From Shewanella jiangmenensis (lineage in GTDB: Bacteria; Pseudomonadota; Gammaproteobacteria; Enterobacterales; Shewanellaceae), in the NCBI RefSeq assembly GCF_018596335.1, contig NZ_JAHEPS010000002.1:701141-765140 (forward strand): a stretch of 64,000 nt of DNA. Reading direction: 5' to 3'. The translations under genes and the position numbers were made by a program. Every line of letters begins with the position of its first letter. Position 1 is the first letter of the stretch. Positions 11,769 through 20,835 of this stretch are shown here, piece by piece. The notes under the pieces are model-generated. The model was not told where the DNA came from. It did not search any database and saw only the letters and a program-made list of their open reading frames with translations.

Positions 11769-11797
11769 AAAACGGTCGCTAACGCGGCCGTTTTCTT
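11769..11797 (+). terminator. Intrinsic terminator of potFGHI
   Basis: 11-bp stem AAAACGGTCGC / GCGGCCGTTTT with one G-T pair and loop TAAC, then CTTTTGTTT. Confidence 0.85.
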
Positions 11798-11883
11798 TTG
11801 TTTAATATATTCAACAAATATTCAAAATATTCGGCATCGACGGCTAGAGTTTCCCATTGCTAAGGTGTAGGATGTTCTCGTTG

Positions 11884-11899
11884 TTTAAAATAATGAACA
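11884..11899 (+). promoter_or_regulatory. Probable PuuR operator before puuB
   Basis: TTTAAAATAATGAACA differs from the E. coli PuuR consensus mainly by a shortened A/T centre. It lies 19 bases before the start codon of the oxidase gene, where bound repressor would block transcription. Confidence 0.62.
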
Positions 11900-11917
11900 T
11901 AAAAAGAAGGAAGCATC

Positions 11918-13204
11918 ATGTCTGCTACACCTCATACCTCGTCTTATTATGCCGCTTCCGCCAATGACACCCGTATTCGTCCTCGCCTTGAGGAGCATCT
12001 TGACACTGACGTGTGTGTTATAGGCGCTGGCTACACCGGCTTGTCCTCAGCATTGCATCTGCTGGAAGCCGGTTTCAAGGTGGTTGTGCTTGAAGCCGCC
12101 CGCATCGGCTGGGGCGCTTCTGGCCGCAATGGCGGCCAAATTGTGAATAGTTACAGTCGTGATATCGATGTCATCGAAAAAAACGTGGGCAAAGAAAAAG
12201 CTAAACTGTTCGGCGAAATGGCATTCGAAGGCGGCCGCATCATTCGCGAGCGTATCGAGAAATACAACATCGACTGTGACCTCAAAAACGGCGGTGTATT
12301 CGCGGCGATAAACCAGAAACAGATGGGACACCTCAAGGCGCAAAAGGCGCTGTGGGAAGCCCATGGCCACACTGGCAAACTGGAAATCCTCGATGAGGCT
12401 GGTATCCGCAATGTAGTGAATACTGAACGCTACGTCGGCGGTATGCTGGATAAAAGCGGCGGCCACATTCATCCGCTGAACCTGGCCCTTGGTGAAGCCC
12501 GCGCGGTGGAAAGCCTCGGCGGCAAGATTTTTGAAGACTCGGCGGTAGTAGACGTGATTGAAGGCGAGCCTGCCATCGTCAAAACCGAGTTCGGTCAGGT
12601 AAGGGCGCGCTTTGTGGTGGTGGCCGGTAATGCCTATCTTGGCAAACTGATGCCTGAGCTGATGGCCAAGTCCATGCCCTGCGGCACCCAGGTGATTACC
12701 ACTGAGCCCCTGAGCGATGAAATGGCAAAAAGCCTGCTGCCACAGGATTACTGCGTTGAAGACTGTAACTACCTGCTCGATTACTTCCGTCTCTCCGGCG
12801 ACAAGCGCCTGATATACGGCGGCGGTGTGGTGTACGGCGCCCGCGATCCGGAAAACATCAAATCGATTATTCTGCCCAAGATGCTGAAAACCTTCCCGCA
12901 GCTCAAAGACGTCAAAATCGATTACACCTGGACCGGTAACTTCCTGCTGACCCTGTCGCGCCTGCCTCAGGTTGGCCGTATCGGCAAGAACATTTATTAC
13001 TCCCAGGGTTGCAGTGGACACGGTGTGACTTACACCCATCTCGCCGGCAAGCTGATTGCCGAGGTGCTTAATGGTCAGGCGACTCGCTTTGATGCGTTTG
13101 CTGCGCTGCCCCATTACCCGTTCCCGGGTGGCCATGCGCTGCGGGTACCGTTCAGCGCCATCGGCGCCTGGTACTACACCATGCGCGACAAGCTGGGCAT
13201 TTAA
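11918..13204 (+). CDS. puuB: Gamma-glutamylputrescine oxidase
   Basis: 428-residue DAO-family flavoprotein. FAD-binding motif VCVIGAGYTGLSSALHLLEA near residues 32-50, then VVVLEAARIGWGASGRNGGQ, and GCSGHGVTYTHLAGK near residue 370 closing the flavin pocket. The reaction is oxidative deamination of gamma-glutamylputrescine to the aminoaldehyde used by PuuC. It starts with AAGAAGGAAGC before ATG and leads a puuB-gabD-gabT run with gaps of 69 and 21 bases, so one transcript is likely. Closer to E. coli PuuB in my reading than the paralogue at 1402, but the two were not aligned. Confidence 0.88.
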   Translation: MSATPHTSSYYAASANDTRIRPRLEEHLDTDVCVIGAGYTGLSSALHLLEAGFKVVVLEAARIGWGASGRNGGQIVNSYSRDIDVIEKNVGKEKAKLFGEMAFEGGRIIRERIEKYNIDCDLKNGGVFAAINQKQMGHLKAQKALWEAHGHTGKLEILDEAGIRNVVNTERYVGGMLDKSGGHIHPLNLALGEARAVESLGGKIFEDSAVVDVIEGEPAIVKTEFGQVRARFVVVAGNAYLGKLMPELMAKSMPCGTQVITTEPLSDEMAKSLLPQDYCVEDCNYLLDYFRLSGDKRLIYGGGVVYGARDPENIKSIILPKMLKTFPQLKDVKIDYTWTGNFLLTLSRLPQVGRIGKNIYYSQGCSGHGVTYTHLAGKLIAEVLNGQATRFDAFAALPHYPFPGGHALRVPFSAIGAWYYTMRDKLGI

Positions 13205-13273
13205 CACAGGCAACTGAGCCCAAGGGGCATTAACAGAATTAACGGCAACCATGCCGACGAAGAGGAGTCAGCT

Positions 13274-14716
13274 GTGCAGCTAAAACGTCCTTCACTCTTG
13301 AAAACCCAGTGTTATATCAACGGCCAGTGGCGCGATGCCCTGTCCGGTGAGACGGTGACCATTGCCAATCCAGCCACCAATGAGGCTATTGCCTCTGTGC
13401 CTGTGATGGGCCGCGATGAAACCCGTGAAGCCATTGCCGCCGCCGAAGCCGCGCTGCCGGCCTGGCGTAAGCTCACCGCCAAAGAGCGTGGTGCCAAGCT
13501 GCGCCGCTGGTATGAGCTGATGCTGGAAAACGCCGATGATCTGGCGCTGATGATGACTACAGAGCAGGGTAAACCGCTCGCCGAAGCCAAGGGCGAGGTG
13601 GTGTATGCTGCCTCCTTTATCGAATGGTTTGCCGAAGAGGCCAAGCGTCTTTATGGCGATACCATCCCCGGTCATCAGGGCGACAAGCGCATCATGGTGA
13701 TTAAGCAGGGCGTGGGCGTAACTGCGGCCATTACCCCGTGGAACTTCCCTGCGGCGATGATAACCCGTAAGGCAGGCCCTGCGCTCGCTGCGGGCTGCAC
13801 CATGATTGTTAAACCAGCGCCGCAAACACCTTTTACGGCACTGGCACTGGCTGAGCTTGCGCAGGAGGCGGGTATTCCCCCCGGCGTATTCAGTGTGGTG
13901 ACCGGCGATGCAGTAGCCATCGGCAACGAGCTTTGCGAAAGCCCTGTGGTGCGCAAACTGTCGTTCACCGGCTCCACCAATGTCGGCATCAAGCTGATGC
14001 AGCAGTGCGCGCCAACCCTCAAAAAAGTGTCGCTTGAGCTTGGCGGCAATGCGCCCTTTATCGTGTTCAATGATGCGGATCTCGATGCTGCCGTTGAAGG
14101 CGCGATGATTTCCAAATACCGCAACGCCGGTCAAACCTGCGTCTGTGCCAACCGGATCTATGTGCAGGATGGCGTGTACGATGCCTTTGCCCAGAAGCTT
14201 GCCGCCGCCGTGGCCAAGCTTAAGGTCGGCAATGGCGCCGAGCCCGGCGTGACCACAGGGCCGCTGATCAATGGCGCGGCGCTTGAGAAGGTGCAGAGCC
14301 ATCTTCAGGATGCGCTCGATAAAGGCGCGACGCTGCTCAGTGGCGGCAAGTTGCTTGGCGGTAACTTTATGGAACCTGCGATTGTGACCAACGTGGATGC
14401 CAGCATGAAGGTCGCCCGCGAGGAAACCTTCGGCCCGTTGGCGCCGCTGTTCCGTTTCAGCGATGTGGACGATGTGATTCGTCAGGCCAACGACACCGAG
14501 TTTGGCCTCGCGGCTTACTTCTACGGCCGTGACATCTCCCTTATCTGGAAGGTGGCCGAGGCGCTGGAATACGGCATGGTGGGCGTGAACACCGGGCTTA
14601 TTTCCACCGAAGTGGCCCCCTTTGGCGGCATGAAATCATCGGGTCTGGGCCGCGAAGGCTCCAAGTACGGCATCGATGAGTATGTAGAAATCAAATATAT
14701 CTGTCTGTCGGTTTGA
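13274..14716 (+). CDS. gabD: Succinate-semialdehyde dehydrogenase
   Basis: 480 residues. Oxidises succinate semialdehyde (from GabT) to succinate. Signatures: ITPWNFPAAMITRK for cofactor binding, FTGSTNVGIKLM, LELGGNAPFIVF with the base Glu, and the catalytic Cys in GQTCVCANR near residue 288, where the paired Cys is typical of the GabD family. The end carries PFGGMKSSGLGREG. GTG start at 13274 preceded by GAGGAG. It lies between puuB and gabT, completing GABA to succinate. Confidence 0.92.
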   Translation: MQLKRPSLLKTQCYINGQWRDALSGETVTIANPATNEAIASVPVMGRDETREAIAAAEAALPAWRKLTAKERGAKLRRWYELMLENADDLALMMTTEQGKPLAEAKGEVVYAASFIEWFAEEAKRLYGDTIPGHQGDKRIMVIKQGVGVTAAITPWNFPAAMITRKAGPALAAGCTMIVKPAPQTPFTALALAELAQEAGIPPGVFSVVTGDAVAIGNELCESPVVRKLSFTGSTNVGIKLMQQCAPTLKKVSLELGGNAPFIVFNDADLDAAVEGAMISKYRNAGQTCVCANRIYVQDGVYDAFAQKLAAAVAKLKVGNGAEPGVTTGPLINGAALEKVQSHLQDALDKGATLLSGGKLLGGNFMEPAIVTNVDASMKVAREETFGPLAPLFRFSDVDDVIRQANDTEFGLAAYFYGRDISLIWKVAEALEYGMVGVNTGLISTEVAPFGGMKSSGLGREGSKYGIDEYVEIKYICLSV

Positions 14717-14737
14717 CCGGCGAAACAGGAGTACCCT

Positions 14738-16015
14738 ATGAGCTTGACCAATGATTCATTGATGGTTCGTCGCCGCGCAGCTGTAGCCGGTGGTGTTGGC
14801 CAAATCCACCCTGTGTTTACCGAGCGCGCCGAAAACGCCACCGTGTGGGACGTTGAAGGTCGTGAGTATATCGACTTTGCCGGCGGCATCGCGGTGCTGA
14901 ACACAGGCCATCTGCATCCAAAAGTAAAGGCCGCAGTGGCCGAGCAGCTGGAGAAGTTCTCCCACACCTGCTTTATGGTGCTGGGCTATGAGAGCTACAT
15001 CTCTGTGTGTGAAAAGCTCAATCAATTGGTGCCCGGTGACTTTGCCAAGAAGTCAGCCCTGTTCACCAGCGGCTCCGAGGCGGTGGAAAACGCCATTAAG
15101 GTGGCCCGCGCCTACACCAAGCGTGCCGGTGTGATTGCTTTTACTTCAGGCTACCACGGCCGCACCATGGCGGCGCTGGCGCTGACCGGAAAGGTTGCCC
15201 CTTACAGCAAGGGCATGGGCTTGATGCAGGCCAACGTGTTTCGCGCCGAATACCCCTGTGCGCTGCACGGGGTGAGTGAAGATGACGCCATGGCGTCCAT
15301 CGAGCGTATTTTCAAGAATGACGCCGAGCCAAGCGACATCGCCGCCATTATCCTTGAGCCTGTGCAGGGCGAGGGCGGTTTCTATGCCGCGACCCCAAGC
15401 TTTATGAAGCGCCTGCGCGAACTCTGTGACCGCGAAGGCATCATGCTGATTGCCGACGAAGTGCAAACCGGCGCTGGCCGTACCGGTACCTTCTTTGCCA
15501 TGGAGCAGATGGGCGTTGCCGCAGACATCACCACCTTCGCCAAGTCGATTGCCGGTGGCTTCCCGCTCTCTGGCATCACTGGCCGCGCCGATGTGATGGA
15601 CGCCATTGGCCCGGGTGGCCTTGGCGGCACCTACGGCGGCAGCCCGCTGGCATGCGCCGCGGCGCTCGCCGTGATTGAAGTGTTTGAAGAAGAAAAATTG
15701 CTGGAGCGCTCCAACGCCATTGGCCAGACCATCAAGTCTGCCATTGGTGAGCTCGCCGGTCGTTATCCGCAAATCGCTGAGGTGCGTGGTCTGGGCTCCA
15801 TGATTGCCATCGAACTGATGGAAAATGGCAAGCCTGCACCTGAGTATTGCCCGCAGGTGCTCGCTGAGGCCCGTAACCGCGGTCTTATCCTGTTGTCGTG
15901 CGGTACTTACGGCAACGTGCTGCGGATTTTGGTGCCCATCACGGCGCCGGATGCGCAAATTCAGCGCGGACTTGAAATCATGGCAGAGTGTTTCGAAGCC
16001 GTGCTCGGCAAGTAA
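14738..16015 (+). CDS. gabT: 4-aminobutyrate aminotransferase
   Basis: 425-residue class III PLP enzyme that moves the amino group of GABA to 2-oxoglutarate. Landmarks: LFTSGSEAVENAIKVARAYT, FTSGYHGRT, the cofactor Asp in LIADEVQTGAGRTG, and the PLP Lys in ITTFAKSIAGGFPL near residue 268. It begins 21 bases after gabD with ACAGGAGTACCCT before ATG. A terminator follows directly, closing the operon. Accepting other omega-amino acids (e.g. 5-aminovalerate) is possible for this family. Confidence 0.92.
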   Translation: MSLTNDSLMVRRRAAVAGGVGQIHPVFTERAENATVWDVEGREYIDFAGGIAVLNTGHLHPKVKAAVAEQLEKFSHTCFMVLGYESYISVCEKLNQLVPGDFAKKSALFTSGSEAVENAIKVARAYTKRAGVIAFTSGYHGRTMAALALTGKVAPYSKGMGLMQANVFRAEYPCALHGVSEDDAMASIERIFKNDAEPSDIAAIILEPVQGEGGFYAATPSFMKRLRELCDREGIMLIADEVQTGAGRTGTFFAMEQMGVAADITTFAKSIAGGFPLSGITGRADVMDAIGPGGLGGTYGGSPLACAAALAVIEVFEEEKLLERSNAIGQTIKSAIGELAGRYPQIAEVRGLGSMIAIELMENGKPAPEYCPQVLAEARNRGLILLSCGTYGNVLRILVPITAPDAQIQRGLEIMAECFEAVLGK

Positions 16016-16025
16016 GCCAATAAAC

Positions 16026-16053
16026 AAAGGCGGCCCCAACAGGCCGCTTTTTT
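16026..16053 (+). terminator. Intrinsic terminator after gabT
   Basis: GCGGCC / GGCCGC stem with loop CCAACA, followed by a run of six T. Confidence 0.85.
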
Positions 16054-16140
16054 GTTATTTACCTGCAAGGACGCAGAACAGGTCTATACTCAATCATACA
16101 CAAGTCTACCCATGTATTTTCAGGACCTTGCGGAGAGTGC

Positions 16141-18261
16141 ATGAAACATCTTCCCCTGCGACAAAAACTCCTTTGGATGACCTCGGCGCTGTTTTTGGCC
16201 ACAGTCGCCACCATGTCGGTGACGCTCTGGAGCACCCTTAACAGTAAAACCGACGAGCTCTTTGTCGAAGTCGACAAAGCGCTCAATGATGAAATCCGCA
16301 CCAAACTGACCGCCAGTGCCGGCCGCTACGGCGAGAAGGTCGCGGCCTTTATCAACGAGGCCTACCGTATTCCTTACTCCTTCAGCGCCATGATGGAAAA
16401 CAATGCCCTGGTCGGCCGGATGAACCGCGAAAGTGTGCAGGATGCGGTGAGCTCAATTCTGCAAAAAAATAAACAGATATCCTCCATGTATGCTCAGTTT
16501 GAGCCCAACGGATTTGATGGTCGCGACAGCGAATTTACCGCCCCGGGGTTGATGCACTCGGTGGAAGGCGCAGGCACACTGGAGGTGTACTTTTACCGCA
16601 ATGACGATGGCAGCCAAACCCAGCAGCAGGTGGAGGATGCCAGCGAGAAGTATGTTGATACCCTCAACGAGTTTGGCCTGCGGGAAGCCGAGTGGTATCT
16701 GTGCGCCAAAGACAGCCTCAAACCTTGCCTGATGGAGCCCTACCTTTATGAGATCTCCCCCGGCAACAACATGCTGATGACCTCGCTCACTGTGCCGATA
16801 GTGCGCGATGGCGCATTTCGTGGCGTGGTCGGTGTCGATTTGAATTTGCCGGTGTTTCAGAAGCTGATTGATGAGCTGTCGGCAAGCCTGTATCAGGGCC
16901 AGGCCAAGGTGACGCTGCTGTCGACCAAGGGGCTCATTGTGGCAGCGAGCCACTATGATAAGAAGGCTCGCCCGCTCAGTGAATCAATGGACAAGGGGCT
17001 TGCCAATCAAATCCTTGGCCTTGGTAAAGACAACAATTATCTGCTGAATGACAGCAGCATGATTGTCGCCTATCCCATCGACATACCGCTGTCGGGCAGC
17101 CAGTGGCGCCTGAGTATCGAAGTGCCGAAGGAAATCGCCTTTGCCAGTGCCAATCAGGTTGAATCCAGCATGGAGGCCATGGCCGCGAGCCTTGGCCGTT
17201 TTGTATTGCTGCTGGGGATTGGTATTGCGGCGGTGGCGGTGATTTTGATTGCGCTCTTTATCCGCAGCGTGGTCAGGCCGATTCAGCAAATTCAGCAGCG
17301 CGTGAGCCAGCTCGCCAGTGCCGAAGGGGATTTGACCCAGAAACTCACAGTGGATGAGCATGCTGAGCTCATTGCCCTTGGCGAAGGGTTTAACGCTTTT
17401 ATCGGTAAGCTGCACATGCTTATCAGCGACCTTAAGTCGGTGGCGGCTGACTCCAGACGCGAAAGCGAAGCCACGGCTGCCATTGCCGAGCACACCAGAC
17501 AGAGCGTGACCCGCCAGTACAGTGAAATCGACAGCGTGGTCACTGCGGTCAATGAGATGAGCCATACCGCCACCGAGGTTGCCAAGGCATCGGAGCAAAC
17601 CGCCGCCGAGTCGTCCGCCATGGCGGTGCAGGTGCGCGACAGCCAAACCAGCCTCACTGAAGCGGTGAAATTGGTGTCTACTATGGCCCAGGAGTCGCAG
17701 CAGGCCAAGCTGGCGGTGGCCAAGGTGGCTGAAAGCAGCAGCAATATCAGCAAAATTCTGGATGTGATCAGTGCCATCGCCGCCCAAACCAATTTGCTGG
17801 CACTGAATGCTGCCATTGAAGCGGCGCGCGCCGGTGAGCAGGGACGCGGTTTTGCGGTGGTGGCCGATGAAGTTCGCTCGCTGGCATCCAAAACCCAGGC
17901 CTCCACCGATGACATCGGCCGGCTTATCGATGCGCTGCAGCTTGAGGTGCGCGGCGCAACCGGCATCATAGATAAAGGGGTTCAGCTCGCAAGCCAGGCG
18001 ACGGAGCGCACCGAGCTTGCCTTTGTGTCACTGTCGTCCATGGTGGAGCGGATTAACGAAATCTCCAATCAGGTGACCCAAATCGCGACCGCAGCCGAAG
18101 AGCAAAGCGCGGTGACCGAAGAAGTGAGCCGCAATATCACAGGTATCTCAGATCAGGCCGCGGAGCTTATGAACCTTGCCGGACAGGCGCGGGAAAGCAG
18201 CGAAACCCTGGCACGGCTTGTGAGTCGTCAGGATGGCCAGCTTGCCAAGCTTCGCACCTGA
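16141..18261 (+). CDS. Methyl-accepting chemotaxis protein with periplasmic Cache-type sensor
   Basis: 706 residues. A first transmembrane helix (about 12-32), a long periplasmic region (about 35-350) that looks like a double Cache domain (the WYLCAKD and [15 protein letters not shown] segments are typical), a second helix (about 355-378), HAMP, then the signalling domain with hairpin tip [24 protein letters not shown] sequence near residue 555. It transmits ligand binding to CheA/CheW. ATG follows CGGAGAGTGC. It lies just after the polyamine operon but has its own start after a terminator; whether it senses polyamines or amino acids is open. Confidence 0.88.
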   Translation: MKHLPLRQKLLWMTSALFLATVATMSVTLWSTLNSKTDELFVEVDKALNDEIRTKLTASAGRYGEKVAAFINEAYRIPYSFSAMMENNALVGRMNRESVQDAVSSILQKNKQISSMYAQFEPNGFDGRDSEFTAPGLMHSVEGAGTLEVYFYRNDDGSQTQQQVEDASEKYVDTLNEFGLREAEWYLCAKDSLKPCLMEPYLYEISPGNNMLMTSLTVPIVRDGAFRGVVGVDLNLPVFQKLIDELSASLYQGQAKVTLLSTKGLIVAASHYDKKARPLSESMDKGLANQILGLGKDNNYLLNDSSMIVAYPIDIPLSGSQWRLSIEVPKEIAFASANQVESSMEAMAASLGRFVLLLGIGIAAVAVILIALFIRSVVRPIQQIQQRVSQLASAEGDLTQKLTVDEHAELIALGEGFNAFIGKLHMLISDLKSVAADSRRESEATAAIAEHTRQSVTRQYSEIDSVVTAVNEMSHTATEVAKASEQTAAESSAMAVQVRDSQTSLTEAVKLVSTMAQESQQAKLAVAKVAESSSNISKILDVISAIAAQTNLLALNAAIEAARAGEQGRGFAVVADEVRSLASKTQASTDDIGRLIDALQLEVRGATGIIDKGVQLASQATERTELAFVSLSSMVERINEISNQVTQIATAAEEQSAVTEEVSRNITGISDQAAELMNLAGQARESSETLARLVSRQDGQLAKLRT

Positions 18262-18384
18262 CAGGCTTTGCACCAGGCAAGATCGTGCTGATTAGCACGC
18301 TTTGCTTAGTCAGACCGCGCCTTGAAGCTAGTGTTACTCGGGATCATTAAAGATGGCGCCTTATCCATAGCGCCATCACCACCC

Positions 18385-18409
18385 AAAGCCGCCCTCGGGC
18401 GGCTTTTTT
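18385..18409 (+). terminator. Intrinsic terminator after the chemoreceptor gene
   Basis: AAGCCGCCC / GGGCGGCTT stem with a two-base loop and six T. Stretch 18262-18585 has no gene; it holds this terminator and two tandem arrays. Confidence 0.83.
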
Positions 18410-18435
18410 ATGCGAAGTTTTTGCTGAGACTGGGC

Positions 18436-18511
18436 GATGCTGGCATACGTTGTTGGCACATATTGCTGGCACAGATTGCTGGCTACGTTGCTGGCTAAGT
18501 CGCTGGCGCAG
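18436..18511. repeat. Degenerate 13-bp tandem array, 6 units
   Basis: Units such as ATTGCTGGCACAG and GTTGCTGGCTAAG, sharing the core GCTGGC every 12-13 bases. Non-coding, between the ends of two convergent genes. Confidence 0.7.
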
Positions 18512-18538
18512 TTAGTCCGCCAGCGGGAGTTTTGCCAC

Positions 18539-18595
18539 TTTTGATGATAAGGAGTGCTTTTGATCATAAGCAGCGCTTTTGATTTTCAGGACGGC
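18539..18595. repeat. 19-bp tandem array, 3 units, across a stop codon
   Basis: Three 19-base units, each beginning TTTTGAT and ending in GC (first at 18539, second at 18558, third at 18577). The stop codon of the MOSC fusion gene (18586-18588, minus strand) lies inside the third unit. Confidence 0.7.
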
Positions 18596-20628
18596 TTTTT
18601 AAGGCTTACCCGGATATCCGTCAGCGGCGTTGCCGAGCAGGCGAGGATGACGCCATCGCGTCGCTCGCTGTCAGAAAGTGCCTCGGCCTTGGGCTGATGG
18701 ACTTCGCCTTCAAGCAAATAGCACTTGCAGCTGCCGCAAATACCTGCGCGGCAGGACCAGGGAATGACCCGGCCATGGGCCTCAGCCTGTGAAAGCAAAC
18801 TTTGCTGATTACTGCCCTGAAATGGCTTTTCGTCGAGCAATATCTGCACGCTTTTCACTGGTCGATTGGCTGAGCTTGCGAGTCCGCCAAAGCTTTCGAT
18901 ATGAATGTTTGCATCATCCACCCCCAATGCCAGCAGCCCATCTCGGGCCGCTTCCATAAAGCCCTGCGGGCCGCATATGAACACCTCGCGTCCCTGAGCC
19001 TTGAAATCGGCAGAGGAGGGAGAAAGTGTGGACGCCTGCCAGCGGCCAGGGCGCGTGGGCAGTGTTTGGTAACGCGTGCTTGCTTCTGACTCCGTGCCAG
19101 TTTCACTTAGTTTTAAAGCAACTCTGTCTGCATCAACGGAACCCATTGCTGTGTTTTCAACTACGGCGTTTTTAATCGCAGCAGTTTCAACAGCAGCGTT
19201 TTTAATTGCAGCATTTTCAACGGCAGCATTTTCAACGGTAGCATTTTCGGCCATTGCGCTCAGCCATATCTCCAGCGTCATGCCGGCCGCCGCGCATTTG
19301 GCCAGCAGCGCCGTTTCGGGAATATCCTCTTCGGTGCGGCACTGATAAATAAAGTGAATATGGCCGAGCGGCGCGCTATTGCCATTGGATAAGCGAGCTT
19401 TTGCGATGGCAGCCCGCAGCATGGCGAGCATAGGCGTTATGCCGGATCCTGCGCTGATAAGCGTGAGCTTGGCGCTGGCTTTTGGGGTAAATCGCCCCTC
19501 GGCGCGGCCGCCAAGCACTGTGTCGCCTGTGGCAAGGTTATCGATAAGCCAGTTGGATATCAGGCCGTTTTGCGTGCGTTTTACCGCAATATGATAAAGC
19601 CCGTCGCCAGTTGGGTGAGTGAGGCTGTAGCGGCGGATGTGGCGGGTGCCGTCAATATCAAAGGCAAACGGCAGATGTTGTCCGGCAATGGCTCCCGGAA
19701 GCGGTTTGCCGTCTGCGGCGGCAAAGCTTAAGCGGTAAAAGTCCCTGGCGATGGCCGCTTTGTCCCTGAGTGTCAGCAGGCGCTTTGCCGGTGCCAGGCT
19801 GCGGTAATGTTCAGCCTCCTGGGTTTCAAGCACTTCAATTTTATCGCCAACACGGATTTGTCCGCTATTCAGGGCAATCAGGTTCTGGCCGAAATTCACA
19901 TCACCGGAGGCGCTTTTGCGGTATTTGCTTAAGGTCGCAAGCGGCTCCTGGCGGGGGTGAAATTCAGTGGTGCCGGCGATGACTGTGGTCATCACACAGC
20001 GGCTGCAGGGTTTGGCGACAAGGAATTCCACCTCGCCAATACGGATACGCTTCCAGCTGTCTTCTTCAAAAGGCTCGCGGGTGCTTGCCACTAGATTGGT
20101 GCGAAACTGGCTCATCTGACAGAGCGCGTCGGCGCGAAGATTGAGGTCGGTGAGGGAGGCTTCACCAATCAGCAAAAGCGGATAGCCGTCGGCAAAGCTG
20201 ACCGCTGTGCCGGTTTTTTCACGAAAGCGTGCCGAGGTTTCGCCAAGCCACAATATGCGGGCGCTTTCGCCAAGCAGGGTAGAAATCCAGGCGTCTGCCA
20301 ATGGGGTAGTTGAAAAGGCGCTGAAGCTGTCTTTCCACACGCCGGTCGTCATAGGCTCTTTACTGAATTCAGAGGCCGGTATGCGCAGCTCAGGCATATT
20401 CTCAGCCCGCAGCCACAGCTCGCCGCAGTGGGTTTGCTCGTCGCTGCCCTGAGGCTCAACCTTAAGTAACTTGGGGTGGGTGCGGGCGGTAATAAATTCG
20501 CCATTGGGTTTGACTGCCATAAAGCGGCGATCGCCCATCAGCCCCTCCAGAGTGACCTGCGCGCGGCTAAGGCGTTGTGCGCCCATGGATTTTACCGGAT
20601 AAATACTGATGTCGCTTAACTGTGCCAT
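18586..20628 (-). CDS. MOSC / flavin-type oxidoreductase / 2Fe-2S ferredoxin fusion protein
   Basis: About 680 residues with three parts. Residues 1-265 are a YcbX-like MOSC region (LSDISIYPVKSMGAQ, GLMGDRRFM, and a conserved Cys in VAKPCSRCVMTT) as in molybdenum-cofactor sulfur-carrier enzymes. Residues about 285-595 are a ferredoxin-reductase module (RRYSLTHP for flavin, LISAGSGITPMLAML for NAD(P), and VFICGPQGFM). Residues about 600-680 are a plant-type ferredoxin with CRAGICGSC and a distal Cys in ILACSA. YcbX-type proteins carry MOSC plus ferredoxin only, so here an electron supply is built in; reduction of N-hydroxylated compounds is a plausible role. A pentapeptide repeat (about residues 459-493) interrupts the reductase module. 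ATG at 20628 preferred over an upstream TTG that lacks a ribosome site. Confidence 0.82.
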   Translation of the reverse strand: MAQLSDISIYPVKSMGAQRLSRAQVTLEGLMGDRRFMAVKPNGEFITARTHPKLLKVEPQGSDEQTHCGELWLRAENMPELRIPASEFSKEPMTTGVWKDSFSAFSTTPLADAWISTLLGESARILWLGETSARFREKTGTAVSFADGYPLLLIGEASLTDLNLRADALCQMSQFRTNLVASTREPFEEDSWKRIRIGEVEFLVAKPCSRCVMTTVIAGTTEFHPRQEPLATLSKYRKSASGDVNFGQNLIALNSGQIRVGDKIEVLETQEAEHYRSLAPAKRLLTLRDKAAIARDFYRLSFAAADGKPLPGAIAGQHLPFAFDIDGTRHIRRYSLTHPTGDGLYHIAVKRTQNGLISNWLIDNLATGDTVLGGRAEGRFTPKASAKLTLISAGSGITPMLAMLRAAIAKARLSNGNSAPLGHIHFIYQCRTEEDIPETALLAKCAAAGMTLEIWLSAMAENATVENAAVENAAIKNAAVETAAIKNAVVENTAMGSVDADRVALKLSETGTESEASTRYQTLPTRPGRWQASTLSPSSADFKAQGREVFICGPQGFMEAARDGLLALGVDDANIHIESFGGLASSANRPVKSVQILLDEKPFQGSNQQSLLSQAEAHGRVIPWSCRAGICGSCKCYLLEGEVHQPKAEALSDSERRDGVILACSATPLTDIRVSLKKPS
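19151..19255. repeat. 15-bp coding tandem array, 7 units
   Basis: Units such as GCATTTTCAACGGCA repeated seven times without a gap. On the minus strand they encode pentapeptides of the type VENAA / IKNAA within the reductase module of the MOSC fusion protein. Confidence 0.85.
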
Positions 20629-20768
20629 TTTACCAATCCCTGACGGCAAGCCTTAAGGTTTGCGGCGGCTGTTAATGACGATTGCGATTAACAGCGGCCA
20701 ACAAGTGCTGAGCCTATAAAGCTGACCCGATAAAGCATAAGAATAGCGACACTATAGCGATGATGGCA

Positions 20769-20794
20769 GGTACAGGCCAGTTAAGACCTGTACC
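20769..20794. other. Inverted repeat between azurin and MOSC fusion genes
   Basis: GGTACAGG / CCTGTACC separated by 10 bases. It lies 40 bases past the azurin stop (minus strand). There is no T-run, so it may be a weak or Rho-assisted end, or an operator for the downstream gene. Confidence 0.45.
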
Positions 20795-20835
20795 CGTAGT
20801 TAGCGGTAATTACCTGAAGAGATGACGATGGAGTC

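Noticed and set aside
12047..13252. 401-codon open frame antisense to puuB
   Set aside because: Same reason; the sense gene has full FAD motifs and operon context.
18376..18567. 63-codon minus-strand open frame
   Set aside because: Made entirely from the terminator and tandem repeat sequence.
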